64,000 nt of DNA from the NCBI GenBank assembly GCA_004794785.1, contig SJOL01005655.1, forward strand, positions 108,634 through 172,633, written 5' to 3'. Positions 52,301 to 57,714 of this stretch are shown piece after piece. Below the pieces are notes generated by a model. That model searched no databases. It was not told the origin of the DNA and saw only the letters and a program-made list of their open reading frames with translations. Source of the stretch: Opisthorchis felineus (lineage: Eukaryota; Platyhelminthes; Trematoda; Opisthorchiida; Opisthorchiidae). Position numbers and translations under genes: made by a program. The stretch's first letter is position 1. Every line of letters starts with the position of its first letter.

Positions 52301-55300
52301 CAATTTGCACTTAGTGGGCTCAGAATGCGGTCCTGTGTTAGAAGTTGTGTGTTCGCGAATGCGCTATATCAGCAGTCAATTAGACAATCCTATCCGTATT
52401 GTGGGCCTGTCTCACAGTTTGCTGAATGGCCGCGATATTGCCAGCTGGCTTGGTTGCTCATCCGGAGCCACTTACAACTTCCCCTCGGCCACCAGACCCG
52501 TACCGTTGGAGTTGAACATAATACCTTTCAATATTCCTAATCAGGTATCGCGTTTGCTTGCTATGACCAAGCCAGTATTTCAGTTGACGACACGCCTTGC
52601 CGTGGCTCCAAGTCCATCTGGAAGTCTGCAACCCCTACAGCGGAAGCCAACCCTTATTTACGTTCCAACGAGAAGACAGGCACAGCGCACGGCCTTGGAT
52701 TTGATTACCATGTTTGCAGCGGCCAGCTCATCATCTGGTGCATCATCAAAGTTCGTGCCGATATCTGGCCATTTAGAAGAAGCTTTATCACGAGCTGCGG
52801 ATCAACTAGCGGATCATGCCTTGGCAGAAGTCGTTCGACATGGTGGAGGTATAGCTTACCTACATGAGGCTGTTTCCAAACCCGATCGACGTCTGGTCGA
52901 AGTATTATTCGCCGCCGGAGCCTTACACACTGTCCTGATATCACGGGCGCTGACATGGTCATCGGCTTCGACCAGCCCCCTGCAAGCTTATTTAGTGGTC
53001 ATAATGGACACACAAGACTATAATGGCAAGATTCACGCTTATGAGGACTACCCTGTCGCGGACTTGTTGGAAATGTTGGGTCATGCTAACAGACCCAATG
53101 TGGACTCGGATGCCAAGGCTGTTGTACTGTGTCAATCTGGCAAGCGCGATTTCCTCAAAAAATTCCTTCACGATCCTCTGCCGGTGGAGTCGCACTTGGA
53201 TCATGCACTTCATGACCACTTCAACGCTGAAATTGTGACGAAAACCGTCGAAAACAAGCAGGATGCGGTGGACTATCTGACTTGGACGTTCCTGTACCAA
53301 AGAATGACACAGAATCCGAATTACTACAACCTGCAGGTAAAATATTGCTAACTGTACTCGGTCGGTATACCAGAGTTTGTGTTTTGTGACTCATTTGTTG
53401 TTCGTCACGCCATGACACTTAACTGGAGGAACCAAAACTCGTATCGCCGAAATGTCGGGATCACACCTGTGACCTCATCGCGAACTGGGGGTTACGTTCG
53501 CACACATGATGTCCGTTCAACTTGTTTGGATGTCCACAATCGTGCTGCAGTTTGGTCGCACCTTTGCTCTATTAACCAGCACTCGAACACTGCTCTCCAA
53601 TTTGGTGATGCTTATATAAAATACGTACTAAATCTATGGTTGTTTCGTCGCGGAGTGGACTCATGGGAATGGACCCGGTATCGTGTCATCCATATGTCTG
53701 TTGCACTCAAAGTTGACCTAGAGGTGGTATCTGCGGGTGTAGTGTTTTGTGGATTTCCCGGCTATTGACGCGAATCAGAACCATACATTGTGGTTCAGTG
53801 AACCAGGCACATTGACAGTTCCCCATCCAGCTACTCGCTGCTACCCACACCGACAGCATATCGTGTATCTGTAGGCGCATACGTGCCGTGCGGTAAGGTC
53901 GATCACTGATCAGCACTTTTAATTGACAAAATTGCTGTTACTGTCTTACTGTTTCGGGCAACGAACCCAATAAGTCTCTAGAAAAGGGCTTCAGAATGGT
54001 TTATGCCATCCGTACTCATCACAATTTTTACCCATTTTAATCGAAAGACTGTGAGAAAACTTGTCACCGTTTAGGTGTTCAACTCTTGTTAATCTACAGA
54101 TTATGTGAATAAGATTCTGTGGCGAAAATTGGCAGATCCTACTGGTCCGAGAATCCAACGGCCAAGTTTGTTTCAGTGATCAGCAGGCTGACACCCACCT
54201 CATTCCCACTAACTTGGCTGATTCTCTGATGAATTCGAATCGATAATAACACTAATAATAATAATAATAATACCTCTGCAAATAACGCATTTGACCTAAC
54301 TTCCCGAAGGGACGTTAAGCGGCTCTCAAAGTTTGCATACCGACCACTTGATCCGTACCGGCACAAGTGGTTGAATCGTTTAGAATAGACAAACTTTCGC
54401 GTTATTGCTGTTATCTGGACACGATAAGGATTCGCCTGATCACAAGACAGCAGCGTATAAAAAAACTAATCGTTCAGCTGTAGTACCCTTTTGGTACCTG
54501 GCTGCCATGCAACCCGAAGTCTGGGATACTGCCAAATTGCCCAAGTCAGTGCGCCTTCAGCGCCACTGAATTCCAGTGGGAGATTCGAGGCGAACCAGCA
54601 GTCATACCCGTTGATCAGCTATTCATCCTCTTCAACAATACAACACTGTTGCCGGTAAGTATAACTGTTCGCACTTCAAAGTGAGGATGATCATGCTACC
54701 GATGGTTCCGGCTGATGTGTGTGAAATCCTTCCTAAGAGCGCTGTCATATCAATGTACTGTCTCAAACGCACTCGTACGTTTAAGTTATTGACATTTTTA
54801 GCACTTGCACTCGTCAGCAGACGGGGTGATAAAGCCTGGTCACACGCTATTTCGGGCTGCTCCAGAACTTCCTTTGAAGTGTAGAGTCTTGTTCATTTTG
54901 ATGAGGTCTTTCATTCCGGCCCTTTCTACTCATCTTTAGGGAGTCACACATCGTCATCTCAGCGACCATTTGAGCGAACTGGTCGAAACCACCCTGGCGG
55001 ACTTGGAACATTCGAAGTGTATCTCGATTGAGGATGGAATGGACTTGTGCCCACTCAATTTAGGCATGATTTCTGCATACTACTATATTCAGTACAATAC
55101 CATCGGTAAGTTTCGTAGCCTTTGTAGTCCACCTTCCCCGATTCCGCAGGAGGATTCCACTTGATTGTAGAAATCCTCGAAAAAGGTTATCCACGGCAAC
55201 CGAAACGTCGGATTATAACATCTTATTCCACTACTCCGTTTTGACTCTATTATACACAACATGGCGCTCAATCCTTTTAATACTCTCCGAGCCGAATTTG

Positions 55301-57714
55301 ACCCGGAACTTCTAAGGGCTCTGATTACTCTGTAATTTAAACCGATGACTTACGCTTTACTTACCAGACACTATATGATACCCTTTTTTCCAAGAAGGCC
55401 ATCACAGTGGAGGGTAACACCCTGCCTTCTCTGGTGTCGGCATTTTCACAGTTATCAGTAGCTGCGTAGTGACTGACGGGACACTGTTTTCAACTTTCAG
55501 GAGGTGGCATCTTTTCGCGAGGGTCTCTTGGTTGCATTCCATTTTCATTAATGACCCTGCACGAGAACCGGGAGATGCGGTGTGTGAACAGTTAATTAGT
55601 GTTTTTTCTTATCTATGAAATTCTGATTAAAAACAATCGGCATGAAATGGCCTGCAGCTTTAGCTGTAATCTCCTAGTTCTCCCAACTGCAATTTTACTT
55701 CCTCTACTTGTTAGAGCGAATGGTAGTTAAATACGTGTGTATATTAGTCCGTACAATCAAGATTGTACTCCAATTTCGGTAGCATTATTGGCTGATTTTT
55801 GGGAGGAGTAATTCCAAGTTCGGAGGATGCACACAAACTTCACTCCATGGGACTTCTAGACATCCAATAACCATAATCGTTCAGAACGTTGCAATGCAGC
55901 GGCTGGTTGGAAACGGGAGGATTCTCGTCACCATCAGGTTATGTGTTGCCAGGATGTATTAACTGTTTTGTTTTCCTTATCACCGTTTGATCAAATCTTC
56001 GTCCGCACATTGCTTTGTGCAATACACCGATCAAATGGTTCCGTACTTCTATCGTGCACCTGAACTCGTGGTCAATGACGGGAACAGTATCGGATTTCCA
56101 CTGAAATACTGTGCCAACTAGCTTGACAACGAACAAATGTGTTCGTAGTGGAGTGATACGTTGCTGAAACTGCACTTTCTGCCCCAGAGTATGACCTGGA
56201 TGTAGATTTTCGCGATAGTGCCATTGAACAAACTCTTGGGCTGATTTGACAGGAAGAAAAGTTGTGTTCGAACAGACCGGTAGCTTTTCCGCCTGAGAAT
56301 ATTCATGAAATCCCTAGTGTAAATGAAAGACGGTGATTTTCACGCGTGCAGCTGTGCAGCCTTTGTTACAAATACAACGTCTACCAAATCTGTAACACGT
56401 ATGAAAACAGTCATGTTGAATTCGTCTCGTTAACTTTGTTCCCTGGGTCAGCTTGCACGGATCGTTTGACCGTATTCTACACTAGTAGCACGTTTTCGCC
56501 CATTCCCTTTGTTTTCCTGCATTTTTGCATAGACAGTTATAGTCGAGACCAGCTGATCTCCCAATTAATTCGGTCGAAAGAAGTGACGTATATTTTGATA
56601 AGTTTATTTCATATCAGGGGTAACGGCCCCCTCTGTGTAAGAAAACCTGAATTTGTTACAGTGACAGGTCAGAATTCCACTTTTGTTCTTCCAATTTTGC
56701 TAAAACTAGTTCTGTACTAGAACGAACTGTAGTCTAATGATGATTGTGTGTAGTATTTCTGTGTATGTGTGTGCCTCGGAAGCGTTTTACGAGTGGTGTC
56801 TCTACATGCACTGTGGGTTTCAACTGTTTGTTTGTTCCCCCGTGGCAACTGAGAATTGTGGACCATCATTCAGGCAGGCTGATGGCTTTCGAACTGCCGC
56901 CTCCTGTTCTGTGCTCTCGGGTCTACGTGAAATGAAGAGCGTCCATCTGGCTGCAAACGCGGCTTGTCGAAAACAACGTTTGGCATTACCTATCCTGTGC
57001 TGGACTCCATCGGTGTAGTTCGATGTGACAGCCAAATTTTATAGCAAGTGCCAACCCAAACTTGTCACCAAACTTTGGTTTATTGCACTTGCTAATTGTT
57101 CCAAGCATAAAAAACGGGCGTCAGTCTTGTAGTTCAAGTTTGTGTTAATTATTTTCAAAGCGTGCAATTAAGCTACGTCGTATGAAGCACCTCGGAAATA
57201 GCTATACCTTACAGTTGTACAACTTCGAAGCGTGTGTTTCTTCCAGCGTTGATGGTGACTGCACTTGTGTCTGTACGTTGCCCCCTTAGATCAGTGTGGC
57301 CTGTTTCTTTAATTTGCAGTGCCCAATGTGGTCGTGGTGTCTTGTAGGTTCGCCCCACCTTGTAGACAAAGGTTATTCTTGATTTCGACGATTACTTTGG
57401 ATTACCTTGCTCCTCCCTTTTCAGAGCTCTTCAGCTTATCTCTGACTGGGAAAATGAAAATTCGTGGTTTACTAGACGTGATCAGCAATGCGTCAGAATT
57501 CGATAGTCTACTGCCAGTGCGCCACCACGAGGATGCCCTGTTGAGACAGCTTTCCACCAAAGTCCCACAAAAGCTAGCTCCTAAAGCCAAGTTCTCCAGC
57601 CCTCATGTCAAGGCGAACTTGTTACTGCAGGCGCACCTGTCACGTTTACAATTACCTATTGAGATGCAGTCGGACACTGATCGACTTCTTGGTTGTACGA
57701 TTCGGTTGATTCAG
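10107..57714 (+). CDS. SNRNP200: Pre-mRNA-splicing helicase BRR2 (U5 snRNP 200 kDa helicase), 3' end outside the window
   Basis: Fifteen exons join in frame to about 1989 codons: 10107-10315, 10349-10623, 10659-10807, 25183-25380, 28273-28608, 32887-33255, 33378-33533, 34562-34968, 42064-42331, 47101-47292, 47969-49474, 50572-50889, 52209-53336, 54940-55105, 57425-57714. BRR2 is the Ski2-like ATPase of U5 snRNP that unwinds U4/U6 to activate the spliceosome. The order matches the family: N-terminal plug, acidic linker, PWI-like domain, cassette 1 (Walker A at about 510-517, DEIH at 623-626, [25 protein letters not shown]), Sec63 unit 1, cassette 2 (Walker A at about 1371-1378, DNLH at 1492-1495) and the start of Sec63 unit 2. 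About 200 C-terminal residues are missing and must lie past 64000. The N-terminus and the WKQRKNVQN block distinguish it from the paralogue ASCC3. Confidence 0.96.
10349..10623 (+). CDS. SNRNP200: BRR2 exon 2
   Basis: Continues [10 protein letters not shown] and includes [15 protein letters not shown] and LCGAADEV, strongly conserved in the BRR2 N-terminal domain. Ends in phase 1. Intron 2 is 35 nt (10624-10658). Confidence 0.95.
10659..10807 (+). CDS. SNRNP200: BRR2 exon 3
   Basis: Encodes [19 protein letters not shown] and [14 protein letters not shown], ending at SDQE in phase 0 before donor GTATTT. The following intron 3 is about 14.4 kb and holds several transposons. Confidence 0.93.
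10808..11693. other. Start of BRR2 intron 3, nothing recognised
   Basis: Intronic sequence before the hairpin and SINE cluster. No coding, repeat or RNA feature supported. Confidence 0.4.
11694..11790. repeat. Imperfect foldback, arms of about 40 bp
   Basis: The left arm begins ATATTTTAGAAGCGCCTA and the right arm ends TAGGCGCTTCTAAAATAT. They pair over roughly 40 bp with small mismatches. The loop contains GCTAATGCAGGTGATC, and the same words recur right after the hairpin and again after the SINE that follows. Confidence 0.8.
11815..12006 (+). mobile_element. tRNA-derived SINE with 14-bp target-site duplication
   Basis: The copy is bounded by the direct repeat TAATGCAGGTGATC at 11801-11814 and 12007-12020. 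The head contains an A-box-like stretch (GGTTCATTGGTTAGAGCG) and a B box (GGTTCGAACCC at about 11870), the internal RNA polymerase III promoter of tRNA genes. The tail ends in a T-run (GATTTTT). The body includes GGCATGGCAGCTAGGCACCG. Similar frames are, from memory, very common in opisthorchiid fluke gene predictions. Confidence 0.85.
12436..12600 (-). mobile_element. Second SINE copy, minus strand, degraded
   Basis: On the plus strand it shows GTGCCTAGCTGCCATGCCAC, GGGCTGGGGTACTGTCAGGT and TTCGAACCACGGACCTTT, which are the reverse complement of the body and B box of the SINE at 11815-12006. The A-box side is lost in divergence. Confidence 0.7.
12601..13310. other. BRR2 intron 3 segment with a (TC)n microsatellite
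   Basis: A CT-rich simple repeat lies at about 12604-12630. The remainder has no recognisable gene, although the RTE copy that follows may begin somewhere in it. Confidence 0.4.
13311..15345 (+). mobile_element. RTE/SR2-like non-LTR retrotransposon copy, heavily mutated
   Basis: The first part encodes an endonuclease segment ([43 protein letters not shown]). Reverse-transcriptase remnants follow across many frame changes and stops, including a palm motif read as YAND in place of YADD. The end encodes [17 protein letters not shown] and the block that continues to [11 protein letters not shown]. Endonuclease then RT in one frame fits RTE-type elements. It cannot be functional. Confidence 0.8.
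15541..18960 (-). mobile_element. RTE/SR2-like retrotransposon, minus strand, near full length but dead
   Basis: Reading the minus strand from 18960: a 5' region similar to that at 61900-62100 ([12 protein letters not shown] against RCLAIRILSQRG), an endonuclease segment at about 17870-18010 ([18 protein letters not shown]), RT at about 16430-17110 ([12 protein letters not shown]), and the C-terminal domain at about 15781-16050 ([13 protein letters not shown], then [17 protein letters not shown]). The 3' UTR runs to about 15541, where the plus strand shows CATCATCGTCGACAGCATGAC. Many stops and frameshifts are present. Confidence 0.8.
18961..19335 (+). mobile_element. 5'-truncated RTE-like 3' end with (GAT)n tail
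   Basis: The coding remnant reads [14 protein letters not shown] and ends with [12 protein letters not shown], matching the C-terminal domain of the neighbouring elements. The 3' UTR follows and ends in about 25 GAT/ATG units at 19256-19333. A short-repeat tail is typical of RTE-type 3' ends. Confidence 0.7.
19256..19333 (+). repeat. (GAT)n microsatellite
   Basis: About 25 perfect trinucleotide units form the tail of the RTE 3' fragment. Other copies of the family end at CATCATCGACAGCATGA, that is, the same ATG-type tail in short form. Confidence 0.95.
19336..20269. other. BRR2 intron 3, unrecognised frames
   Basis: Overlapping frames at 19467-19802 and 19712-19987 on the minus strand might be a remnant of an element ORF, but no domain is recognisable. 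I would not call a gene. Confidence 0.35.
20270..20640 (+). repeat. Foldback repeat with decayed hammerhead ribozyme (relative of 29866-30310)
   Basis: The left edge GCGAAATACGCTCATTTGCA and the internal AAATGAGTGTATTTCGC are inverted copies, as in the element at 29866. TTCAAGTAGAACGCGATG, CTGATGAGTCGC and GTGGGCTGTCGAAG then align with the hammerhead segment there. The CTGATGA core (starting about 20567), a GAAA and stem I survive, but stem II no longer pairs, so cleavage is unlikely. Confidence 0.65.
20641..21569. other. BRR2 intron 3, nothing recognised
   Basis: Open frames around 21172-21522 overlap on both strands without recognisable content. No feature supported. Confidence 0.35.
21570..21875 (-). 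mobile_element. RTE-like 3' fragment, minus strand
   Basis: The plus strand reads CATCCTCGACAGCATGATAT, GTACAACCATGATTTATTTG and CAGCGTCTCCAACCAGGCGC. These are the reverse complement of the 3' UTR and extreme C-terminus of the RTE family, as at 15541 and 60065. The rest of the element is missing, so it is 5'-truncated. Confidence 0.75.
21876..23745 (+). mobile_element. RTE-like retrotransposon, plus strand, RT plus C-terminal domain, dead
   Basis: The RT starts [19 protein letters not shown] and continues through [21 protein letters not shown] frame change leads to [26 protein letters not shown] and [15 protein letters not shown]. The distal part reads [18 protein letters not shown] and [15 protein letters not shown]. 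The 3' UTR ends near TCGATGATGATTG at 23732. It is missing its endonuclease and carries several stops. Confidence 0.82.
23746..25182. other. End of BRR2 intron 3, nothing recognised
   Basis: No coding, RNA or repeat feature that I can defend. The intron's pyrimidine tract and CAAACAG acceptor close it at 25182. Confidence 0.4.
25183..25380 (+). CDS. SNRNP200: BRR2 exon 4 (acidic linker, start of PWI-like domain)
   Basis: Encodes [20 protein letters not shown], an acidic linker conserved in position, then [20 protein letters not shown], the first helix of the PWI-like domain. Phase 0 at both ends. Donor GTGAGC. Confidence 0.95.
25381..26479. other. First part of BRR2 intron 4
   Basis: Holds the hammerhead remnant at 25665-25755. 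Frames at 25403-25624 (minus) and 26073-26333 (plus) have no recognisable content. Confidence 0.4.
25665..25755 (-). repeat. Fragment of the hammerhead foldback repeat, minus strand
   Basis: The minus strand reads GCACCTACCTGATAAG, then ACAACCGGTCGTAAGCTGTC and GGCAACCTTATAAGTAGTG. This aligns with GCGCCTACCTGATGAG and AAACCGGTCGTGGGCTGTC at 30214-30265. The core CTGATGA has become CTGATAA and GAAA is lost, so this is a dead ribozyme. Confidence 0.6.
26488..26532 (-). ncRNA. Hammerhead ribozyme (type I, minimal stem III), PLE-associated
   Basis: On the minus strand: stem I CTTGGC, core CTGACGA, stem II GCTTTTG-TGT-CAAAAGC (seven perfect pairs plus loop), then GAAA, C/G as stem III, cleavage triplet GTT, and stem I return GCCCAG with one mismatch. 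All invariant core bases of CUGANGA...GAAA...NUH are present. The near-absent stem III matches PLE and retrozyme hammerheads, which are thought to work as dimers. Predicted cleavage falls after the base at 26494. Confidence 0.82.
27144..27713 (-). CDS. PLE GIY-YIG endonuclease segment, 189 codons open (partial)
   Basis: The frame is uninterrupted for 189 codons. The C-terminal part contains [20 protein letters not shown] followed by [13 protein letters not shown]: the VY and YIG signature pair, a CxxC insertion typical of PLE endonucleases, and the conserved Arg and Glu/His region. The upstream part is the linker between RT and endonuclease in PLEs. The frame ends at NIDE, and homology continues in another frame, so one frameshift is present. 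It is in a host intron, antisense to BRR2, and is unlikely to be expressed as a normal gene. Confidence 0.85.
   Translation of the reverse strand: MAFNQLENVWKIYRKSTDSGAVLNYSSVHPKAVYASIVSTMFRRVRALCTEKVDRRAAQLEVKKRLQDSGYQVGLIKRQLRRVLVPTPRPNKEWIGTAVIPYKTGTFEVIRRVLNTANIRVAFQKGRTLRSVLVQLKDRLPVDRTGNCVYKIKCNDCMKVYIGQTARELRTRISEHKRSINSPPRNIDE
27875..27921. repeat. Perfect 22-bp inverted repeat with 3-nt loop
   Basis: The left arm ACGTTCCATTGCTACTCCAT-CC (27875-27896) pairs without mismatch to 27900-27921 across an AAA loop. It sits about 115 bp upstream of the PLE-1 truncation point. Confidence 0.95.
27922..28272. other. End of BRR2 intron 4
   Basis: No gene recognised. Closes with a pyrimidine-rich tract and TCCCTCAG acceptor. 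Confidence 0.4.
28273..28608 (+). CDS. SNRNP200: BRR2 exon 5 (PWI-like domain)
   Basis: Encodes [39 protein letters not shown] and [15 protein letters not shown], matching the PWI-like domain and following linker of BRR2. Phase 0. Donor GTTAGT. Confidence 0.94.
28609..29865. other. First part of BRR2 intron 5, nothing recognised
   Basis: Short frames at 28735-29120 and the minus frame at 29690-29875 show nothing recognisable. Confidence 0.4.
29866..30310 (+). repeat. Foldback retroelement with 80-bp arms and one intact hammerhead
   Basis: 29866-29944 and 30079-30158 are inverted copies (about 75 of 80 positions match), both carrying GCGAAATACACTCATTTG and the AACCCAGCT block. Flanking arm parts also pair: AGGGTTGCTGAAAATTTTCC at about 30048 against the GCTGTCGAAGAAGCTTCAGC block at about 30259. 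A complete hammerhead lies at 30218-30260. Related copies occur at 20270-20640 and 25665-25755. No protein is encoded, so it is non-autonomous, probably PLE-dependent (inference). Confidence 0.82.
30218..30260 (+). ncRNA. Hammerhead ribozyme (type I, loopless CCGG stem III)
   Basis: Stem I GCCTAC (30218-30223), core CTGATGA (30224-30230), stem II GCCC-CGAGAA-GGGC, GAAA (30245-30248), CCGG as a self-complementary stem III, cleavage triplet GTC (30252-30254), and stem I return GTGGGC (30255-30260) pairing with one G-T wobble. Every invariant position is present. A palindromic stem III without a loop can form only poorly within one molecule but well between two, as in known retroelement hammerheads. 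Confidence 0.88.
30311..30947. other. BRR2 intron 5 segment, nothing recognised
   Basis: No feature supported between the two foldback elements. Confidence 0.4.
31004..31048 (-). ncRNA. Hammerhead ribozyme, minus strand, intact core
   Basis: Minus strand: stem I GCACTG, core CTGATGA, stem II from TTCCCAATAAGGAT, GAAA, stem III CAGCTG without loop, cleavage triplet GTA, and return CAGTGC pairing perfectly with GCACTG. It differs from the plus partner mainly by C instead of T after GAAA, which gives the better stem III pair. Confidence 0.85.
31101..31175 (+). promoter_or_regulatory. tRNA-like RNA polymerase III promoter head of SINE
   Basis: GTGGCCGAATGGTTAAG (31109-31125) fits an A box and GGGTTCGAGACT at about 31152-31163 fits a B box at tRNA-like spacing. 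The sequence resembles a Leu/Ser-type tRNA but does not close a full acceptor stem, so it is a SINE head and not a tRNA gene. Confidence 0.75.
31186..31230 (+). ncRNA. Hammerhead ribozyme, plus strand (Sm-alpha-like)
   Basis: Stem I GCACTG (31186-31191), CTGATGA (31192-31198), stem II TTCC...GGAT, GAAA (31213-31216), short stem III TAGCTG (one T-G wobble), cleavage triplet GTA ending at 31224, stem I return CAGTGC (31225-31230). Stem I is perfect over six pairs. It lies directly 3' of a pol III head, so a transcript could self-cleave. Confidence 0.85.
31287..32886. other. End of BRR2 intron 5, nothing recognised
   Basis: Short frames only. The acceptor is TCGTCCAAG at 32886. Confidence 0.4.
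32887..33255 (+). CDS. SNRNP200: BRR2 exon 6 (linker to Walker A, first half)
   Basis: Encodes [40 protein letters not shown] and [14 protein letters not shown]. The P-loop is split: APT here, GAGKT in exon 7. Phase 0 at both ends, donor GTAAGT. Confidence 0.96.
33378..33533 (+). CDS. SNRNP200: BRR2 exon 7 (Walker A second half, motif Ia)
   Basis: Encodes [19 protein letters not shown] and [19 protein letters not shown], motifs I and Ia of cassette 1. Acceptor TTTTTAG, donor GTAAGT, phase 0. Confidence 0.96.
33790..34410 (+). mobile_element. RTE-like reverse transcriptase fragment in BRR2 intron 7
   Basis: Encodes QLKLLGQKK followed by [20 protein letters not shown], the RT fingers region seen elsewhere as SLTTILQKLWNE. 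After frame changes it continues with [11 protein letters not shown] and [16 protein letters not shown] palm remnants. Both ends are truncated. The minus-strand frame 34093-34527 is a shadow of it. Confidence 0.65.
34562..34968 (+). CDS. SNRNP200: BRR2 exon 8 (DEIH box, SAT motif)
   Basis: Encodes [50 protein letters not shown] (DEIH at 34736-34747) and [21 protein letters not shown] Gly-rich insertion ([13 protein letters not shown]) sits just before the SAT block, where human BRR2 is short. Ends in phase 2, donor GTGAGT. Confidence 0.96.
34969..36524. other. First part of BRR2 intron 8, nothing firm
   Basis: A minus frame near 35824-36021 and a tRNA-like B-box word near 36450 (GGTTCATATCC) hint at decayed repeats, but I cannot support a family call. 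Confidence 0.35.
36525..38130 (-). mobile_element. RTE-like retrotransposon, minus strand, RT to 3' UTR, dead
   Basis: The minus strand encodes an RT piece ([20 protein letters not shown], about 37820-37884), then [38 protein letters not shown] and [14 protein letters not shown] (36965-37387). The 3' UTR follows to about 36525, where the plus strand reads CTCACTGCCGTGCAACCATT. Endonuclease absent. Confidence 0.8.
38131..42063. other. Rest of BRR2 intron 8, nothing recognised
   Basis: Nearly 4 kb without a feature I can name. Frames up to about 97 codons (for example 39272-39565 minus) have no recognisable motif. The intron closes with TTGCTTTCAG at 42063. Confidence 0.4.
42064..42331 (+). 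CDS. SNRNP200: BRR2 exon 9 (RecA2 start, motif IV)
   Basis: Encodes [20 protein letters not shown] and [20 protein letters not shown], motif IV of cassette 1, ending LRQEAEQ. Starts by completing a phase-2 Ser codon and ends in phase 0. Confidence 0.96.
42700..42745 (-). ncRNA. Decayed hammerhead in left terminal copy of PLE 2
   Basis: The minus strand reads CACTGAGGATGTCAC, TTCGATT, GTGATGATACGTTTGC. CTGAGGA fits CUGANGA and stem II pairs GTCAC/GTGAT, but the invariant GAAA is GATA, so activity should be lost. Confidence 0.5.
42960..43012 (-). repeat. Small SINE fragment at the 5' edge of PLE 2 coding remnant
   Basis: The plus strand CTCAACTGTAGCTAGCCTGG and CTGCCATGCCAATGAAAGGA resemble the reverse complement of the SINE body at 11930-12000. 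It abuts the point where PLE RT homology begins. Confidence 0.45.
44449..44495 (+). ncRNA. Decayed hammerhead in right terminal copy of PLE 2
   Basis: CTGAGGA (44456-44462), stem II remnants TATCACC/GGTAATGATA, then ACATTTGC. The GAAA box is GATA as in the left copy, so both termini share the inactivating change. Confidence 0.5.
44546..47100. other. Rest of BRR2 intron 9
   Basis: A short hairpin lies at 44972-45008. Overlapping frames at 45046-45730 and 46710-47039 have no motif that I recognise. Confidence 0.4.
44972..45008. repeat. 13-bp perfect inverted repeat, 11-nt loop
   Basis: GAGGAAACACCTT at 44972-44984 pairs with AAGGTGTTTCCTC at 44996-45008. Confidence 0.9.
47101..47292 (+). CDS. 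SNRNP200: BRR2 exon 10 (motif V)
   Basis: Encodes [40 protein letters not shown] and [20 protein letters not shown], motif V of cassette 1. Phase 0, donor GTAAGC. Confidence 0.97.
47293..47968. other. BRR2 intron 10, nothing recognised
   Basis: 676 nt intron with no repeat or gene that I can identify. Confidence 0.5.
47969..49474 (+). CDS. SNRNP200: BRR2 exon 11 (motif VI, winged helix, Sec63 unit 1)
   Basis: The largest exon, 502 codons. Starts [20 protein letters not shown] and [19 protein letters not shown] (motif VI). The winged-helix region follows, then the first Sec63 unit ([60 protein letters not shown]), ending [20 protein letters not shown] and FNPIQTQ. No frame damage. Phase 0. 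Confidence 0.97.
49567..50340 (-). mobile_element. RTE-like retrotransposon 3' part, minus strand
   Basis: The minus strand encodes [40 protein letters not shown], and continues to the 3' end, where the plus strand shows TCATCATCGATGGCAGCA near 49570. The [11 protein letters not shown] block is the CETWPLRAEEL motif of this family. Truncated and diverged. Confidence 0.7.
50572..50889 (+). CDS. SNRNP200: BRR2 exon 12 (cassette 2 Walker A)
   Basis: Encodes [23 protein letters not shown], an intact Walker A of the second cassette, and [21 protein letters not shown] Gly/Ser-rich insertion ([16 protein letters not shown]) lies between motif I and the FRCVYVVP block. The family's PMEALAEQ is PHAEQVEQ here. 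Confidence 0.95.
50930..51730 (+). mobile_element. RTE-like retrotransposon 3' part, plus strand, long open frame
   Basis: An open frame at 50940-51596 ends with [56 protein letters not shown] and [16 protein letters not shown], the C-terminal domain of the family. This copy is less decayed than most. Its 5' side is truncated close to the BRR2 exon 12 donor. Confidence 0.78.
51731..52208. other. End of BRR2 intron 12
   Basis: No feature recognised. Acceptor GATATTGCAG at 52208. Confidence 0.45.
52209..53336 (+). CDS. SNRNP200: BRR2 exon 13 (degenerate cassette 2 helicase core)
   Basis: Encodes [20 protein letters not shown], then IADNLHLVG where a DExH box is expected (52299-52310), [17 protein letters not shown] for motif [23 protein letters not shown] and MLGHANRP for motif VI, then [20 protein letters not shown] and [20 protein letters not shown]. 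Motif V is altered ([18 protein letters not shown]). The second cassette of BRR2 is known to be an ATPase-poor regulator, so these losses fit the family but go further than in human. Confidence 0.96.
54250..54272. repeat. (AAT)n microsatellite
   Basis: About seven trinucleotide units. Confidence 0.9.
54476..54590 (-). repeat. SINE fragment, minus strand
   Basis: The plus strand GTTCAGCTGTAGTACCCTTT, TGGCTGCCATGCAACCCGAA and GGGATACTGCCAAATTGCCC are reverse complement to the SINE body at 11815-12006. The tRNA-like head is missing or unrecognisable. Confidence 0.65.
54940..55105 (+). CDS. SNRNP200: BRR2 exon 14 (Sec63 unit 2 start)
   Basis: Encodes [20 protein letters not shown] and [20 protein letters not shown] then [13 protein letters not shown]. 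Ends in phase 1 before GTAAGT. The Glu codon is completed in exon 15. Confidence 0.95.
55106..57424. other. BRR2 intron 14, nothing recognised
   Basis: 2.3 kb with only short frames on both strands. No repeat or RNA recognised. Acceptor CCCTTTTCAG at 57424. Confidence 0.45.
57425..57714 (+). CDS. SNRNP200: BRR2 exon 15 (Sec63 unit 2), last exon in window
   Basis: Encodes [40 protein letters not shown] and [20 protein letters not shown] up to CTIRLIQ in phase 0, donor GTAGGC. The next family block (around the conserved NGWLSPALAAMELAQ) is not found before 64000. Confidence 0.95.

Larger units (their letters stand above)
53337..54939. other. BRR2 intron 13
   Basis: Contains an (AAT)n microsatellite and a minus-strand SINE fragment. 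The frame at 53379-53768 (129 codons) has no recognisable motif and I do not call it. Confidence 0.4.

Noticed and set aside
53379..53768. 129-codon frame in BRR2 intron 13
   Set aside because: No known motif and it starts inside the intron right after the donor. Chance opening is the simpler view.
10107..57714. Assignment of the helicase to ASCC3
   Set aside because: ASCC3 is the closest paralogue with two Ski2-like cassettes, but the N-terminus ([19 protein letters not shown] and PWI regions) and blocks such as WKQRKNVQN and [11 protein letters not shown] belong to BRR2.
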